From assembly GCA_903927645.1 (NCBI GenBank), contig CAIYNX010000150.1, forward strand, positions 1 through 35,914: a stretch of 35,914 bases of DNA, in the 5' to 3' direction. Positions within the stretch are counted from its first letter, which is position 1; each line of letters begins with the position of its first letter. The notes under the pieces were generated by a model. It searched no databases. It saw only the letters and a list, made by a program, of their open reading frames with translations, and had not been told where the DNA came from. A program made the position numbers and the translations under genes. The stretch is from an uncultured Mucilaginibacter sp. (GTDB taxonomy: Bacteria > Bacteroidota > Bacteroidia > Sphingobacteriales > Sphingobacteriaceae). Shown piece after piece: positions 26,301 through 35,012 of the stretch.

Positions 26301-26328
26301 AAAAAAAGGCAGATTTAGAATCCACCTT
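26301..26328 (-). terminator. Rho-independent terminator of the pst-phoU operon
   Basis: Read on the minus strand, AAGGTGGATT and AATCTGCCTT form a 10-bp stem (two G-U wobbles) with a 3-nt loop, followed by seven Ts. It begins 24 nt after the phoU stop. On the plus strand the wobbles become C-A mismatches, so it should act only on the minus strand. Confidence 0.75.
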
Positions 26329-26352
26329 CCTATATTTAAATTTATTTGGTTA

Positions 26353-27039
26353 TTAATCTTCACCTTCAAATTTTCTTTTGCTGCTTTCAAGATGCTTTAA
26401 AACCTTAGCCTCAATATAAAAAATAATCTCTTCAGCAATATTTTTTGATTGATCGCCTACACGTTCTAACTTTCTAATGATAGATAACATATATAGCGCC
26501 TCCGGAATAGTATCAAAATCGGCTTTTATTAATGCACTTATGGTGTGAGGAGCATTTTCATTTATATCATCTAAAACATCGTCCCTTTTAAAAATACTGC
26601 GTGCAAGTTCTGTATCTTCCTTTTCAAAAGCCGTTCTTGTATCGCTTAATATATTAATGGCTTCATCATACATACGCAACAAGGAGGTGCTTTCCATTGC
26701 TGCAGGTTCAAAATAGACGGATGATTCAATAATAAACAAAGCAATGCCTGCCGCAATATCTCCAATGCGTTCTAAATTTGAGTTTATTTTTAAAGCAGCC
26801 AAAATAAATCGAAGGTCCACCGCTACAGGGCAATGTAAGGCTAAAATGTTCTCGCAATCTCTGTCAATTTTTAGCTCGAAGGAGTTAACCCTTTTTTCTT
26901 TTATTAAAACTTCTCTTGCAAGGTCTTTGTCAAAATTTACCATGGCCTCTTTGGCCTTGTTTAATTGAGATTGAACCAAAACCCACATACTTACCACTTC
27001 CTTTTTTAGGGTGGCTATTTCACTTTCAATTGCTGTCAT
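26353..27039 (-). CDS. phoU: Phosphate signalling complex protein PhoU
   Basis: A 228-residue all-helical PhoU with its two three-helix repeats. The first repeat contains FDKDLAREVLIKEKRVNSFELKIDRDCENILAL, with LRFILAALKINSNLERIGDIA, and the second contains ALYMLSIIRKLERVGDQSKNIAEEI. The acidic E/DxxxD patches that bind metals are conserved. PhoU links Pst transport to the PhoR-type kinase and keeps the Pho regulon off when phosphate is plentiful. It is the last gene of the pst operon, 94 nt after pstB. No phoB/phoR genes are in the window. Confidence 0.96.
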   Translation of the reverse strand: MTAIESEIATLKKEVVSMWVLVQSQLNKAKEAMVNFDKDLAREVLIKEKRVNSFELKIDRDCENILALHCPVAVDLRFILAALKINSNLERIGDIAAGIALFIIESSVYFEPAAMESTSLLRMYDEAINILSDTRTAFEKEDTELARSIFKRDDVLDDINENAPHTISALIKADFDTIPEALYMLSIIRKLERVGDQSKNIAEEIIFYIEAKVLKHLESSKRKFEGED

Positions 27040-27133
27040 ATGGTTAAGTTTTAAATATGATTTAACGAGTTTTTTTCATTTAAATTTTAAGGAGATAGAA
27101 TCATTATATTCAACATATAAAATTTAAACCTTA

Positions 27134-27892
27134 TTAGCTAAATCTTCCGGTAATGTAATTTTGTGTTCTAGTATCATTGGGCGAGGTAAACATCTTTTTA
27201 GTGTTATCAAACTCTACCAATTCTCCCATATAAAAAAAAGCTGTTTTATTGCTTATGCGTGCAGCTTGTTGCATATTATGGGTTACAACAATTAAGGTGA
27301 ATTTTTCTTTTAATTCATTAAATAGTGTTTCAATACTAGCGGTTGATATTGGATCGAGGGCGGAGGTTGGTTCATCAAACAAAATAACTTCGGGTTCCAT
27401 TGCTATGGCTCTGGCAATACATAAGCGTTGTTGTTGTCCTCCTGATAAAAATGTCCCTTTTTTATGTAATGAATCCTTTACCTCGTTCCATAATGCTGCA
27501 GATGTAAGAGATTTTTCTACTATATCGTTTTGTTCTGTTTTTGAAATTTTTAATCCGTTTAGCTTATATCCGGCAATTACATTATCATAGATACTTAAAT
27601 TGGGGAAAGGATTTGGTCTTTGAAACACCATGCCAATTTTATACCTAACAAAGATAGGATTCATGGTATAAACATCATCAGCATATAATTTTATCGATCC
27701 TTTGGTGCTTGCTCCAGGTATCAATTCGTGCATGCGGTTTATACAACGTAAAAAAGTAGTTTTTCCACAGCCTGATGGACCCATAACGGCAATTACTTGA
27801 TTTTTTTCAATAGCCATTGATACATCTTTTACAACATGATTACTTCCAAACCATGCGTTAAATTTAGTAGAGCTTAAAACTGGATGTTCCAT
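27134..27892 (-). CDS. pstB: Phosphate ABC transporter ATP-binding protein PstB
   Basis: A 252-residue ABC ATPase that powers high-affinity phosphate uptake. It has Walker [10 protein letters not shown] (residues 38-46), Q-loop QRPNPFP typical of PstB, signature LSGGQQQRL (149-157), Walker [13 protein letters not shown] (169-180) and H-loop VTHNMQQA. The [15 protein letters not shown] ending is family-typical. The ATG overlaps the end of pstA by 19 nt, implying coupled translation in the pstSCAB-phoU operon. Confidence 0.98.
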   Translation of the reverse strand: MEHPVLSSTKFNAWFGSNHVVKDVSMAIEKNQVIAVMGPSGCGKTTFLRCINRMHELIPGASTKGSIKLYADDVYTMNPIFVRYKIGMVFQRPNPFPNLSIYDNVIAGYKLNGLKISKTEQNDIVEKSLTSAALWNEVKDSLHKKGTFLSGGQQQRLCIARAIAMEPEVILFDEPTSALDPISTASIETLFNELKEKFTLIVVTHNMQQAARISNKTAFFYMGELVEFDNTKKMFTSPNDTRTQNYITGRFS

Positions 27893-28716
27893 TTCTTTGT
27901 AATGAACTTGGTAAATAAATTTAAAAACAATACGATCATTAACAATATAAATGACGCCCCCCAGGCCATATTAATTTGTTCTTCATAAGCGCTGGTAGCA
28001 TAAGTATAAATCAAGCGTGGTATGCTTTCCATTGCTTTTCCCATATTTAAATTCAAATGGTTATCGCCAAATGCTGTAAAAAGTAAGGGAGCGGTTTCGC
28101 CAATAATTCTTGCTATTGACAATATAATACCAGATGATATTCCGGCAAAGCCACAAGGAAGTATTACTTTTAAAATTACCATATGATAAGGTACCCCTAA
28201 AGCCAAAGCAGCTTCTTTGAGGGAAGGTGGCAAAAGCAATAAGGTTTGTTCGGTTGACCTGATAACAATAGGTAGCATCATAATGGCAAGTGCTATACTA
28301 CCTGAATATCCGGAAAAACCCAATGGCTTTACTAGCCAAAAATAAACAACAATGCCAATAATTATGGAAGGTACTCCTTGCAAAATATCAACACATAAAC
28401 CTGTAAAATATGATAATTTGGTTCCAGGATTTTCGCTTAAATATATTCCGGTTAAAATTCCAATTGGTATTGAAATAACCGAGGCAACTGTAATAATTAA
28501 GAAGCTTCCTACAATGGCATTTGCAATACCACCTCCTTTTTCGCCCTCCGGAACAGGGACATTGGTAAGAAAATGCCAATTTATTTGCATTGCACCTTGC
28601 TTAATTATAAATAACAGTACGACAATTAATGGGATGGTAACTAAAAATGCAAAGAAAATAACAATTGCCTTAAATAATATGCTTTTGGTGTTTCTTAATT
28701 TTAAACGTGCTTCCAT
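27874..28716 (-). CDS. pstA: Phosphate ABC transporter permease PstA
   Basis: A 280-residue inner-membrane permease with about six transmembrane helices. Family motifs are [32 protein letters not shown] and the cytoplasmic EAA loop [21 protein letters not shown], which docks on PstB, then [12 protein letters not shown]. With PstC it forms the phosphate channel. The start is 3 nt after the pstC stop and the gene overlaps pstB by 19 nt. Confidence 0.97.
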   Translation of the reverse strand: MEARLKLRNTKSILFKAIVIFFAFLVTIPLIVVLLFIIKQGAMQINWHFLTNVPVPEGEKGGGIANAIVGSFLIITVASVISIPIGILTGIYLSENPGTKLSYFTGLCVDILQGVPSIIIGIVVYFWLVKPLGFSGYSGSIALAIMMLPIVIRSTEQTLLLLPPSLKEAALALGVPYHMVILKVILPCGFAGISSGIILSIARIIGETAPLLFTAFGDNHLNLNMGKAMESIPRLIYTYATSAYEEQINMAWGASFILLMIVLFLNLFTKFITKKWNIQF

Positions 28717-28719
28717 TTT

Positions 28720-29637
28720 TTATTTATTGTTATATAATGAAATAATACGCTTACCTATCAAGTTAATGATTACTGTTAAAAAGAATAATACCAACCCAAG
28801 TTCAATAAGGGCCGAAAAGTATAGTGTATGATCGGCTTCACCAAATTCGTTGGCTATAACACTGGCCATTGTGCTGCCCAAGCCAAAAAAAATGTTTTTA
28901 AATGAGCTTGCAATAGCACTGTTATTACCTATAAGCATCGTAACCGCCATGGTTTCGCCTAATGCTCTTCCAAGTGATAATAAAACACCAGCAAATAATC
29001 CTGAACGGGTATATGGCAGAATTACAGATTTGATTACCTCATACCTGGTAGCACCTAATGCATAGGCTCCTTCTTTTAAGGGTGAAGGAACCATTTTAAT
29101 TAAGGTCATACTTAGTGTTGCTGCATAAGGAATAATCATTACAGCCAGTACTATGGAGGCGGTAAATACACTCACACCATAATTGGCTACTCCAATTGCC
29201 AATTGAAAATTTTTGATGATAGGAACCAAAACAAACAAGGCCCAGAAACCATAAATAATTGATGGTACCGCAGCTATAAGTTCGATGGTATTTTTAAGTA
29301 AATTTGATAACCAGCCAGTGGTATTATATTCTCCTAAGTAAATTCCTATGGCAATTGAAAAGGGAATCGAAATAATTAATGCTGTAAATGAAGTAAGCAA
29401 TGTGCCAATTAAAAAAGGTAATGCACCATAAGCATTGGTTACCGGATTCCATTGATTACCCCATAGGAATTTAATCCCAATTGATTTTATAGTTGGAGAT
29501 GATTGAATAACAAGTGTAACTAATACGCCCGCAACTATAATCAACAATATTACGCTCATTACAACTAATATAAACTTAAAAACATTATCCCATTTCAATT
29601 GGGCATATGATAAGTCTAATCTTTTATTATTATCCAT
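28720..29637 (-). CDS. pstC: Phosphate ABC transporter permease PstC
   Basis: A 305-residue inner-membrane permease with about six transmembrane helices. Typical segments are WNPVTNAYGALPFLIGTLLTS, SIPFSIAIGIYLGEYNT, AAVPSIIYGFWALFVLVP, the EAA loop KEGAYALGATRYEVIKSVILP and GRALGETMAVTMLIGN. It pairs with PstA, encoded 3 nt downstream, and lies 86 nt after pstS. Confidence 0.97.
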   Translation of the reverse strand: MDNNKRLDLSYAQLKWDNVFKFILVVMSVILLIIVAGVLVTLVIQSSPTIKSIGIKFLWGNQWNPVTNAYGALPFLIGTLLTSFTALIISIPFSIAIGIYLGEYNTTGWLSNLLKNTIELIAAVPSIIYGFWALFVLVPIIKNFQLAIGVANYGVSVFTASIVLAVMIIPYAATLSMTLIKMVPSPLKEGAYALGATRYEVIKSVILPYTRSGLFAGVLLSLGRALGETMAVTMLIGNNSAIASSFKNIFFGLGSTMASVIANEFGEADHTLYFSALIELGLVLFFLTVIINLIGKRIISLYNNK

Positions 29638-29723
29638 TTTTTAGTATAAGAGTTAATCGCAATTTAAATGATATTAAAATAAATACAGCATCTTTTTTTG
29701 GGGTCGAAATTTTGTTTAACGCA

Positions 29724-30779
29724 TTATTTTAAAATTGGTTTACCACCGTATGTTGCTGATTTTAAAATTTTTTCCGCAATTTTTAATGCCGAATTTGAAA
29801 GTGGTGCATAATTTAAAGGAGCACAATAAGCTTGTCCTTCATGGATATTGTACCATAATAATTTTAATAAATTGGTTGCTTTTGTTACACTTTGTTTGCT
29901 ATATTTTTGATCCTTATAAATCAAAGCCCACGTAAAACTTGCTATGGGATAACCATTTGGGTTATCTGTATTTGTAATAGATACTACAGCATCAGCGGGT
30001 AAATTAGTAATATCGCTCGACAAAGTGGTTGAAGCTAAATTTGCCGGAATATATAAGCCTGATTTATTTTGGATATCGGCAAACAACATTTTATTTTGAA
30101 TAGCAAAGGCCAATTCAACATAGCCAATGGCACCGGGAGTTTGCTTAACAAAACTTAAAACGCCCGAATTTCCTTTTTCACCCAATCCTGCAGGCCAATA
30201 AACAGCGCTTGCTTTGCCTACATTTTTGGCCCAGGTTGAATTTACTTTTGTTAAATAATCAGTAATTATATAAGTTGTTCCACTACCGTCTGAACGATGG
30301 ATGACAGCAATTGGTTGGTTCGGAAGTTTAACCCCCTTGTTGGAGGCGGCTATGTTTGGGTCGTTCCAGTTTGTAATTTTCCCTAAAAATATATCACCCA
30401 GGGTTTTGCCTGAAAGTTTTAGCTTTGTTTTTAATCCTGGTAAATTATATGAAATAACTACCGCTCCTGATGCCATGGGTATTTGCAAAACTTGTGCCCC
30501 CATTTTTTTTGTTTGTTCTTTATTTAAAGGCGCATCAGAAACCCCAAAGTCGACAGTTTTATTATTTAATTGCAAAATTCCGCCTCCCGAACCAATTGCT
30601 TGATAATTTACCCTAACATGGTTTTTAGATTCATATACCGAAAATATTTTTGAAAATAAGGGATTTACAAAGGTAGAGCCTGCACCAATTAATGAATTAT
30701 CTTGGGCATACGTAGAAAATGCAATACATAACCCTATGCAAACAAAAATTATGGTGCGTATGTCTTTAAGTAATTTCAT
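29724..30779 (-). CDS. pstS: Periplasmic phosphate-binding protein PstS
   Basis: A 351-residue exported solute-binding protein with signal peptide (IIFVCIGLCIAFSTYAQ). Phosphate-contact motifs are visible: GAGSTFVNPLFSKIF near the mature N-terminus, IGSGGGILQL, VDFGVSDAPL, and HRSDGSGTTYIITDYL. SSGAIGYVE-like GAIGYVELAFA and NYAPLS near the C-terminus are also typical. It captures inorganic phosphate and delivers it to PstCA. It is the first gene of the operon, preceded by a long AT-rich gap where phosphate-responsive control sites are expected; no defined Pho box could be recognised. Confidence 0.96.
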   Translation of the reverse strand: MKLLKDIRTIIFVCIGLCIAFSTYAQDNSLIGAGSTFVNPLFSKIFSVYESKNHVRVNYQAIGSGGGILQLNNKTVDFGVSDAPLNKEQTKKMGAQVLQIPMASGAVVISYNLPGLKTKLKLSGKTLGDIFLGKITNWNDPNIAASNKGVKLPNQPIAVIHRSDGSGTTYIITDYLTKVNSTWAKNVGKASAVYWPAGLGEKGNSGVLSFVKQTPGAIGYVELAFAIQNKMLFADIQNKSGLYIPANLASTTLSSDITNLPADAVVSITNTDNPNGYPIASFTWALIYKDQKYSKQSVTKATNLLKLLWYNIHEGQAYCAPLNYAPLSNSALKIAEKILKSATYGGKPILK

Positions 30780-31397
30780 TGGTTTTTAAAATAATTAAAT
30801 GGTAATACGAAATTCCAAATTGGGTTATTTATTACTTCTTACTTAGAATTTATGTGGATTGCGTTCTGAATGTAATTTAAATGTTTTATAAGTCAATCTT
30901 CATCTAATAAAACTTTATTCTTAAACCTTTATTATGTTATTTGTTGATCCAAATTTACATACTAAATGGTTTAATAGCCACTCTAAAATGCTTTTGAATT
31001 AAAAGGTATTCTATTTGCAAATTTTAATCAGGTATATCAACTGTTTAGTTTTATTTTTCTTTTGATTTAAAATTAATATACTAATCATGATTCGAAATTT
31101 TAAAAAAAATCAATAAAGGTTTAGAGTAGTAATTAGACCTTTCTTGTACAATGGTGCTTGTAATGAAACCCTTATTTATAAATTGTAGTAATTAAATGAG
31201 TTTTTTAATAAAATAATTTAAATACAAGCAATCCAAAGGTGATCAATTGGCGTTATTTTAATGTTAAGTGTATATTAAAATTTAACCAAAAATCCAATCT
31301 CTTTTTAATCGAAATTCGACATCAATAAAACCTAAAATTCTTTAAAATATTAACTATAGCAATCAAATAGTTAGTTTGTTAAATTGATATGATAAAC
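30780..31397. other. AT-rich region without a recognised gene upstream of pstS
   Basis: About 620 nt (720 nt between stop and start codons) with no ORF over 60 codons and no recognisable RNA gene. It contains one exact minus-strand TAnnTTTG octamer (TAAATTTG, plus-strand 30950-30957) about 170 nt upstream of pstS, without a clear -33 element. It also contains a small plus-strand hairpin at 31115-31142 (10 bp including two G-U pairs, 8-nt loop). It probably holds the pst promoter and leader. Confidence 0.6.
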
Positions 31398-31443
31398 AAA
31401 TTCAACAAACAACCATTGTAAAATGTGGTTGTTTGTTGAATTT
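31398..31443 (-). terminator. Terminator hairpin downstream of the S9 peptidase gene
   Basis: A perfect 18-bp inverted repeat (arms 31398-31415 and 31426-31443, 10-nt loop) lies 57 nt beyond the peptidase stop on the minus strand. It is followed by a moderately T-rich stretch (TTTGTTTATC). The symmetrical stem could act in either direction. Confidence 0.7.
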
Positions 31444-31499
31444 TATCAAGGATAACTATTGAAATAGCTTTAACTGATTGCAACTTCAAATCAATATCG

Positions 31500-33473
31500 C
31501 TATTTTAAATATTTATTATACCAATCAATATACCGCTGTAAGCGGTCAACTTGATAGCTTGGAATATTAATACCGTGGTATTGGTTAGGGTATAAAATTA
31601 GTTCGGTAGGAATATTTTGTGATTTTAGGGCCATATACATTTGCTCACTGCCAACGGTAGGAACATTAAAATCTTTCAAGCCCGACATGAACAGAACGGG
31701 TGTTTTAATTTTATCGGCATGATAAAATGGATACGATAAGCTTATCCATTTATCTTGGGCTTTCCAGGGTGGTCCAATTTCATTGTCATATTGCAAAACA
31801 TATTGGTCGGCACCATACATACTGCTTTGTAAGGCACTTCCGGCGCCTGCGGCCGCTGCTTTAAATCTCGTATCTGAAGCTATGGTATAATCAGTTAAAA
31901 TACTGCCATAACTCCATCCACCAATGCCTAAGTGTTCCGGATCTGCAATTCCTTGTTTTACCAGTTCGTCAACTGCTCCTAATAAATCAATTACTTCCTT
32001 ATTACCCCAATCTGCATTTATTGCTTTGCAATAATCAATACCTCGGCCATTACTTCCTCTGTAATTTACCGCGGCTACTGCATAGCCGGCACAAGCAAGT
32101 GTTTGCCTAATATCATCAAAGGTATAATCATCCTGATCAACCGGTCCACCATGGATATATAGAATGAATGGTAATTTTTTTGATTTGGTGCTATCAGTTG
32201 TGTAAAGCAAACCTGAAACATCTGTGCCATCTTTACTTTTTGATTTAAAACCTTCAACATGGGCAAATTGAATATCTTTAAGCCAATCTTGGAGGTGTGT
32301 TATTTTTTTGATAATATTTTTTTCTAAACTATATAGCTCAATAGGTCGGTAAGGGGAGCTGATTTCCAACACCCAGCTATCATTCAAATAGGCTAGGTTG
32401 TTTAAAATGCCATAATTCCCGGTATTTAGGGTGGTAATTTTCTTTGTTACAAGGTTATATGAATCCAGGTATTGTTTTCTGTCATCAGGTACTAAAAATG
32501 ATATGCTTTTACCGTCTTTACTCCAATTTGCCGATACCACTGGTCTGTCAAGTTGTTGGGTAATACTCACATTGTTTTTGCCGTCTGCATCCATCAAACA
32601 TAAAATGTCCTGATCGTACATGATATAGTCAACATCACTCGTCGATCTTAAATAGGCTATATGCTTGCCATCCGGGCTGTATTTAGGGTTATTATCATGC
32701 CCTTTCCATGTTGTTAGCTGATGGATTTCGCCATTGGGTTTAGCTTCTATGGTAAAAATATCAAAATTGTCATTCCTGTCGGGATCTGCAGTATGATTGC
32801 TTACAAAAGCAATGTGACTTCCATCAGGCGACCAATTGATGCTATTTTCGTCGGTATTGCCTTTTGTAAGGGTATCAAGTTTTTGTGTAGCAATGTCAAA
32901 AAGATAAATATGGGTATGTAAATGTTGAAGATATCCTTCTTTATCTTGTTTAAAATGATAGCGATCTATTTTTATAGGTAGCGGAACTTTGGGAGCTTCT
33001 TTACCTTTGTTTTCTGGATCTTGAATTAATAAGGCTATTTTTTTAGAATCGGGCGACCATTCATATCCGCTCAAATCACCTTTTATATCAGTAAGCTTTC
33101 TAGCTTCGCCACCACGTCTGTCTAATAACCAAATCTGGTCGCCGTTTTTTGAATCTCTTGATGACAGGAAGGAAATAAATTTCCCATCCGGGCTCCATTT
33201 AGCAGAGGTGGCCGATTCCTCCTTTTCATGGGTAAGTTGAATACTTTCATCGCCCTTTATGCTTTGCATCCATAAATTTGTCACTCTTTTATCTGCTGCC
33301 GAATCTACCTCAGCCAGGTTGTAAATTACCCATTTATCATCGGGCGATACTTGCGGTTCGCTTAGTGTTTTTATTTTTAATAAATCAGCAGGTTTAAATA
33401 GCCTGGTTTTGTTTTGAGCGTATAGCCCATTACAAACAATGCCAATTACACAAATGAGTATGTATTTTTTCAT
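31500..33473 (-). CDS. S9-family (prolyl oligopeptidase-like) serine peptidase
   Basis: A 657-residue exported peptidase: signal peptide (YILICVIGIVCNGLYAQ), a WD40-like beta-propeller (PD40-type blades such as SPDGKFISFLSSRD, SPDSKKIALL, SPDGSHIAFVSNH, SPDGKHIAYLRST), then a C-terminal alpha/beta hydrolase domain. The catalytic triad is visible: S521 in GGWSYGS, D601 in SGLKDFNVP and H633 in QYHGI. The family comprises dipeptidyl and acylaminoacyl peptidases acting on short peptides, with the propeller gating access; substrate specificity is not readable here. It lies downstream of a SusD gene but is separated from it by a strong palindromic terminator, so it is probably its own unit, possibly processing peptides imported by the SusCD pair (inference). 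Confidence 0.93.
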   Translation of the reverse strand: MKKYILICVIGIVCNGLYAQNKTRLFKPADLLKIKTLSEPQVSPDDKWVIYNLAEVDSAADKRVTNLWMQSIKGDESIQLTHEKEESATSAKWSPDGKFISFLSSRDSKNGDQIWLLDRRGGEARKLTDIKGDLSGYEWSPDSKKIALLIQDPENKGKEAPKVPLPIKIDRYHFKQDKEGYLQHLHTHIYLFDIATQKLDTLTKGNTDENSINWSPDGSHIAFVSNHTADPDRNDNFDIFTIEAKPNGEIHQLTTWKGHDNNPKYSPDGKHIAYLRSTSDVDYIMYDQDILCLMDADGKNNVSITQQLDRPVVSANWSKDGKSISFLVPDDRKQYLDSYNLVTKKITTLNTGNYGILNNLAYLNDSWVLEISSPYRPIELYSLEKNIIKKITHLQDWLKDIQFAHVEGFKSKSKDGTDVSGLLYTTDSTKSKKLPFILYIHGGPVDQDDYTFDDIRQTLACAGYAVAAVNYRGSNGRGIDYCKAINADWGNKEVIDLLGAVDELVKQGIADPEHLGIGGWSYGSILTDYTIASDTRFKAAAAGAGSALQSSMYGADQYVLQYDNEIGPPWKAQDKWISLSYPFYHADKIKTPVLFMSGLKDFNVPTVGSEQMYMALKSQNIPTELILYPNQYHGINIPSYQVDRLQRYIDWYNKYLK

Positions 33474-33524
33474 GAAGTTTTAAAATGGTTTTTTTATTTA
33501 TGAAACATTGCAATTTAAAATTAA

Positions 33525-33568
33525 TAAAAAAGAAACAGCCGTAAAATTTTACGGCTGTTTCTTTTTTA
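33525..33568 (-). terminator. 44-bp perfect palindrome, terminator of the SusCD unit
   Basis: Every base from 33525 to 33546 pairs with 33547 to 33568. The core CAGCCGTAAAA with its complement gives a GC-containing stem flanked by A6/T6. On the minus strand it lies 15 nt after the SusD stop and ends in a T-run, an ideal Rho-independent terminator. Being symmetrical, it can work on both strands. Confidence 0.85.
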
Positions 33569-33583
33569 AATACACTTATAAAA

Positions 33584-34996
33584 TTAATAACCCGGGTTCT
33601 GCACTAAATTTGGATTCGCATTTAAATCCTGCAATGGAATAGGGAATACCAATTTAGGTGAGTTATATTTTAGCGGAGTAACATCCTGCTTGGTCCTTTT
33701 GGCATCGTGCAAAAAGAAACCACCTTCAAAAGCCAATTCGTAAACCCTTTCTTGCAGTACGTCATCAATTGTAATTCCTCCGGGAGTTGGAGTTTCTCCA
33801 TCAGACCCAAGTCCACTATCTGCTGAATATAAATAAACACCAGCTCTGGCTCTAATCACATTTACATCATTGATTGGTGTATCGCCAATGGCTGATTTAG
33901 AGGATATTCTTAAATTAGCCTCTGCCCTTATTAAATATAGCTCGGCTAAGCGTATAATGTGCACATTGCCATATACGTTATCAAATTTATCGCATCTTAA
34001 AACACCACCACTATCCTGGTTGTAAAGAGATGCGCGGGTATCATCCTCGTCAAAATCATTAAGAAAGCTATCCTGCACAATAATATCTCCACGTCCAGAA
34101 TTATCCGCAGATGCATAAAAAGTATTTAGATAATTAGTTCCTTGCTGGTTGGTTACTTGAAATGCAAAAATATCTTCAGCGGTATTGTCAATATGCACCT
34201 GACCGGGGTATGGAAACTCATCAGCGTAATTAGCATTTAAAGAAAATGCGCCCGAGGCTATCACAGTTGTTGCCTCCTTAGCCGCATTTGCATAATCACC
34301 TTTTTGCAGGTATAAACGCGCTAAAATTGCTGCAGCGCTATACTTATTTGCATAGAAACTATTACTGGCCGGTAGTTTATTTTCGGCATCTGTTAAATCA
34401 GCAATGGCTTGTTGATACACTTGGGAAACGGTTGATCTGGTAACGTAAGATGTAGCACTGATAACGGTTGTAGGTGTAAGGACAATAGGGACACCCAAAT
34501 TTGTTGCAGGGTCGCCATCGTTCCAGGCTCTTCCAAACATGCGTACCAAATCAAAGTAAACCATGCCGCGTAAAAATTTGGCCTCACCTTCTGTACGAGG
34601 TGCATCGGCTGCAGCAACTTTACTCAAATTGGCTATTACGTTGTTTGCCTGATTGATAACCTGATAGGCATCGGCCCAAACATTGTTAACAAAGCCATTA
34701 TCATTTGGTATGGTTTGGCTAACCATTTGTGTTAAACCCTGGTAGGTTCCTTGCCAATTAATTTCTGTTTGGGTAGCTTGTAAATCAGCATACAAATAAA
34801 TTCCACCACCATACAAATCAGCCTGAGCAGCGCGGTTATATGCACCTACCAAAGTGATTTGAACATCTTTGGCAGTTAATATGGCGTTTTGTTGCTTAAT
34901 TTCTTGGTGTGGATTCAGATCCAATGCCTTATTACAAGCATCGAGCAAAAAGATTGAACTTAATGCGATTATATAGAGATATTTAATTTTTTTCAT
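33584..34996 (-). CDS. SusD/RagB-family outer-membrane nutrient-binding lipoprotein
   Basis: A surface lipoprotein of about 470 residues that caps a SusC transporter and captures the nutrient. The start is set at ATG 34996, ten codons inside the track ORF, because it gives a clean lipoprotein signal (MKKIKYLYIIALSSIFLLDAC) and a 16-nt gap after the SusC stop. SusD hallmarks include the N-terminal NPHQEI, an AEAKFLRGMVYFDLVRMFG helix, LARLYLQKGDYANAAKEATTVI (TPR-like), a LAELYLIRAEANLR helix and the C-terminal ELAFEGGFFLHDAKR with NPNLVQNPGY. The substrate (glycan or peptide) is not evident, and no glycoside hydrolase is adjacent; the nearest enzyme is the S9 peptidase. It is co-transcribed with the upstream SusC gene. 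Confidence 0.95.
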   Translation of the reverse strand: MKKIKYLYIIALSSIFLLDACNKALDLNPHQEIKQQNAILTAKDVQITLVGAYNRAAQADLYGGGIYLYADLQATQTEINWQGTYQGLTQMVSQTIPNDNGFVNNVWADAYQVINQANNVIANLSKVAAADAPRTEGEAKFLRGMVYFDLVRMFGRAWNDGDPATNLGVPIVLTPTTVISATSYVTRSTVSQVYQQAIADLTDAENKLPASNSFYANKYSAAAILARLYLQKGDYANAAKEATTVIASGAFSLNANYADEFPYPGQVHIDNTAEDIFAFQVTNQQGTNYLNTFYASADNSGRGDIIVQDSFLNDFDEDDTRASLYNQDSGGVLRCDKFDNVYGNVHIIRLAELYLIRAEANLRISSKSAIGDTPINDVNVIRARAGVYLYSADSGLGSDGETPTPGGITIDDVLQERVYELAFEGGFFLHDAKRTKQDVTPLKYNSPKLVFPIPLQDLNANPNLVQNPGY

Positions 34997-35012
34997 TGTC
35001 TTATTATTAATA

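Noticed and set aside
28352-28831. 159-aa plus-strand ORF across the pstA/pstC junction
   Set aside because: It is antisense to two clear permease genes; apparent hydrophobicity comes from the complement of transmembrane codons.
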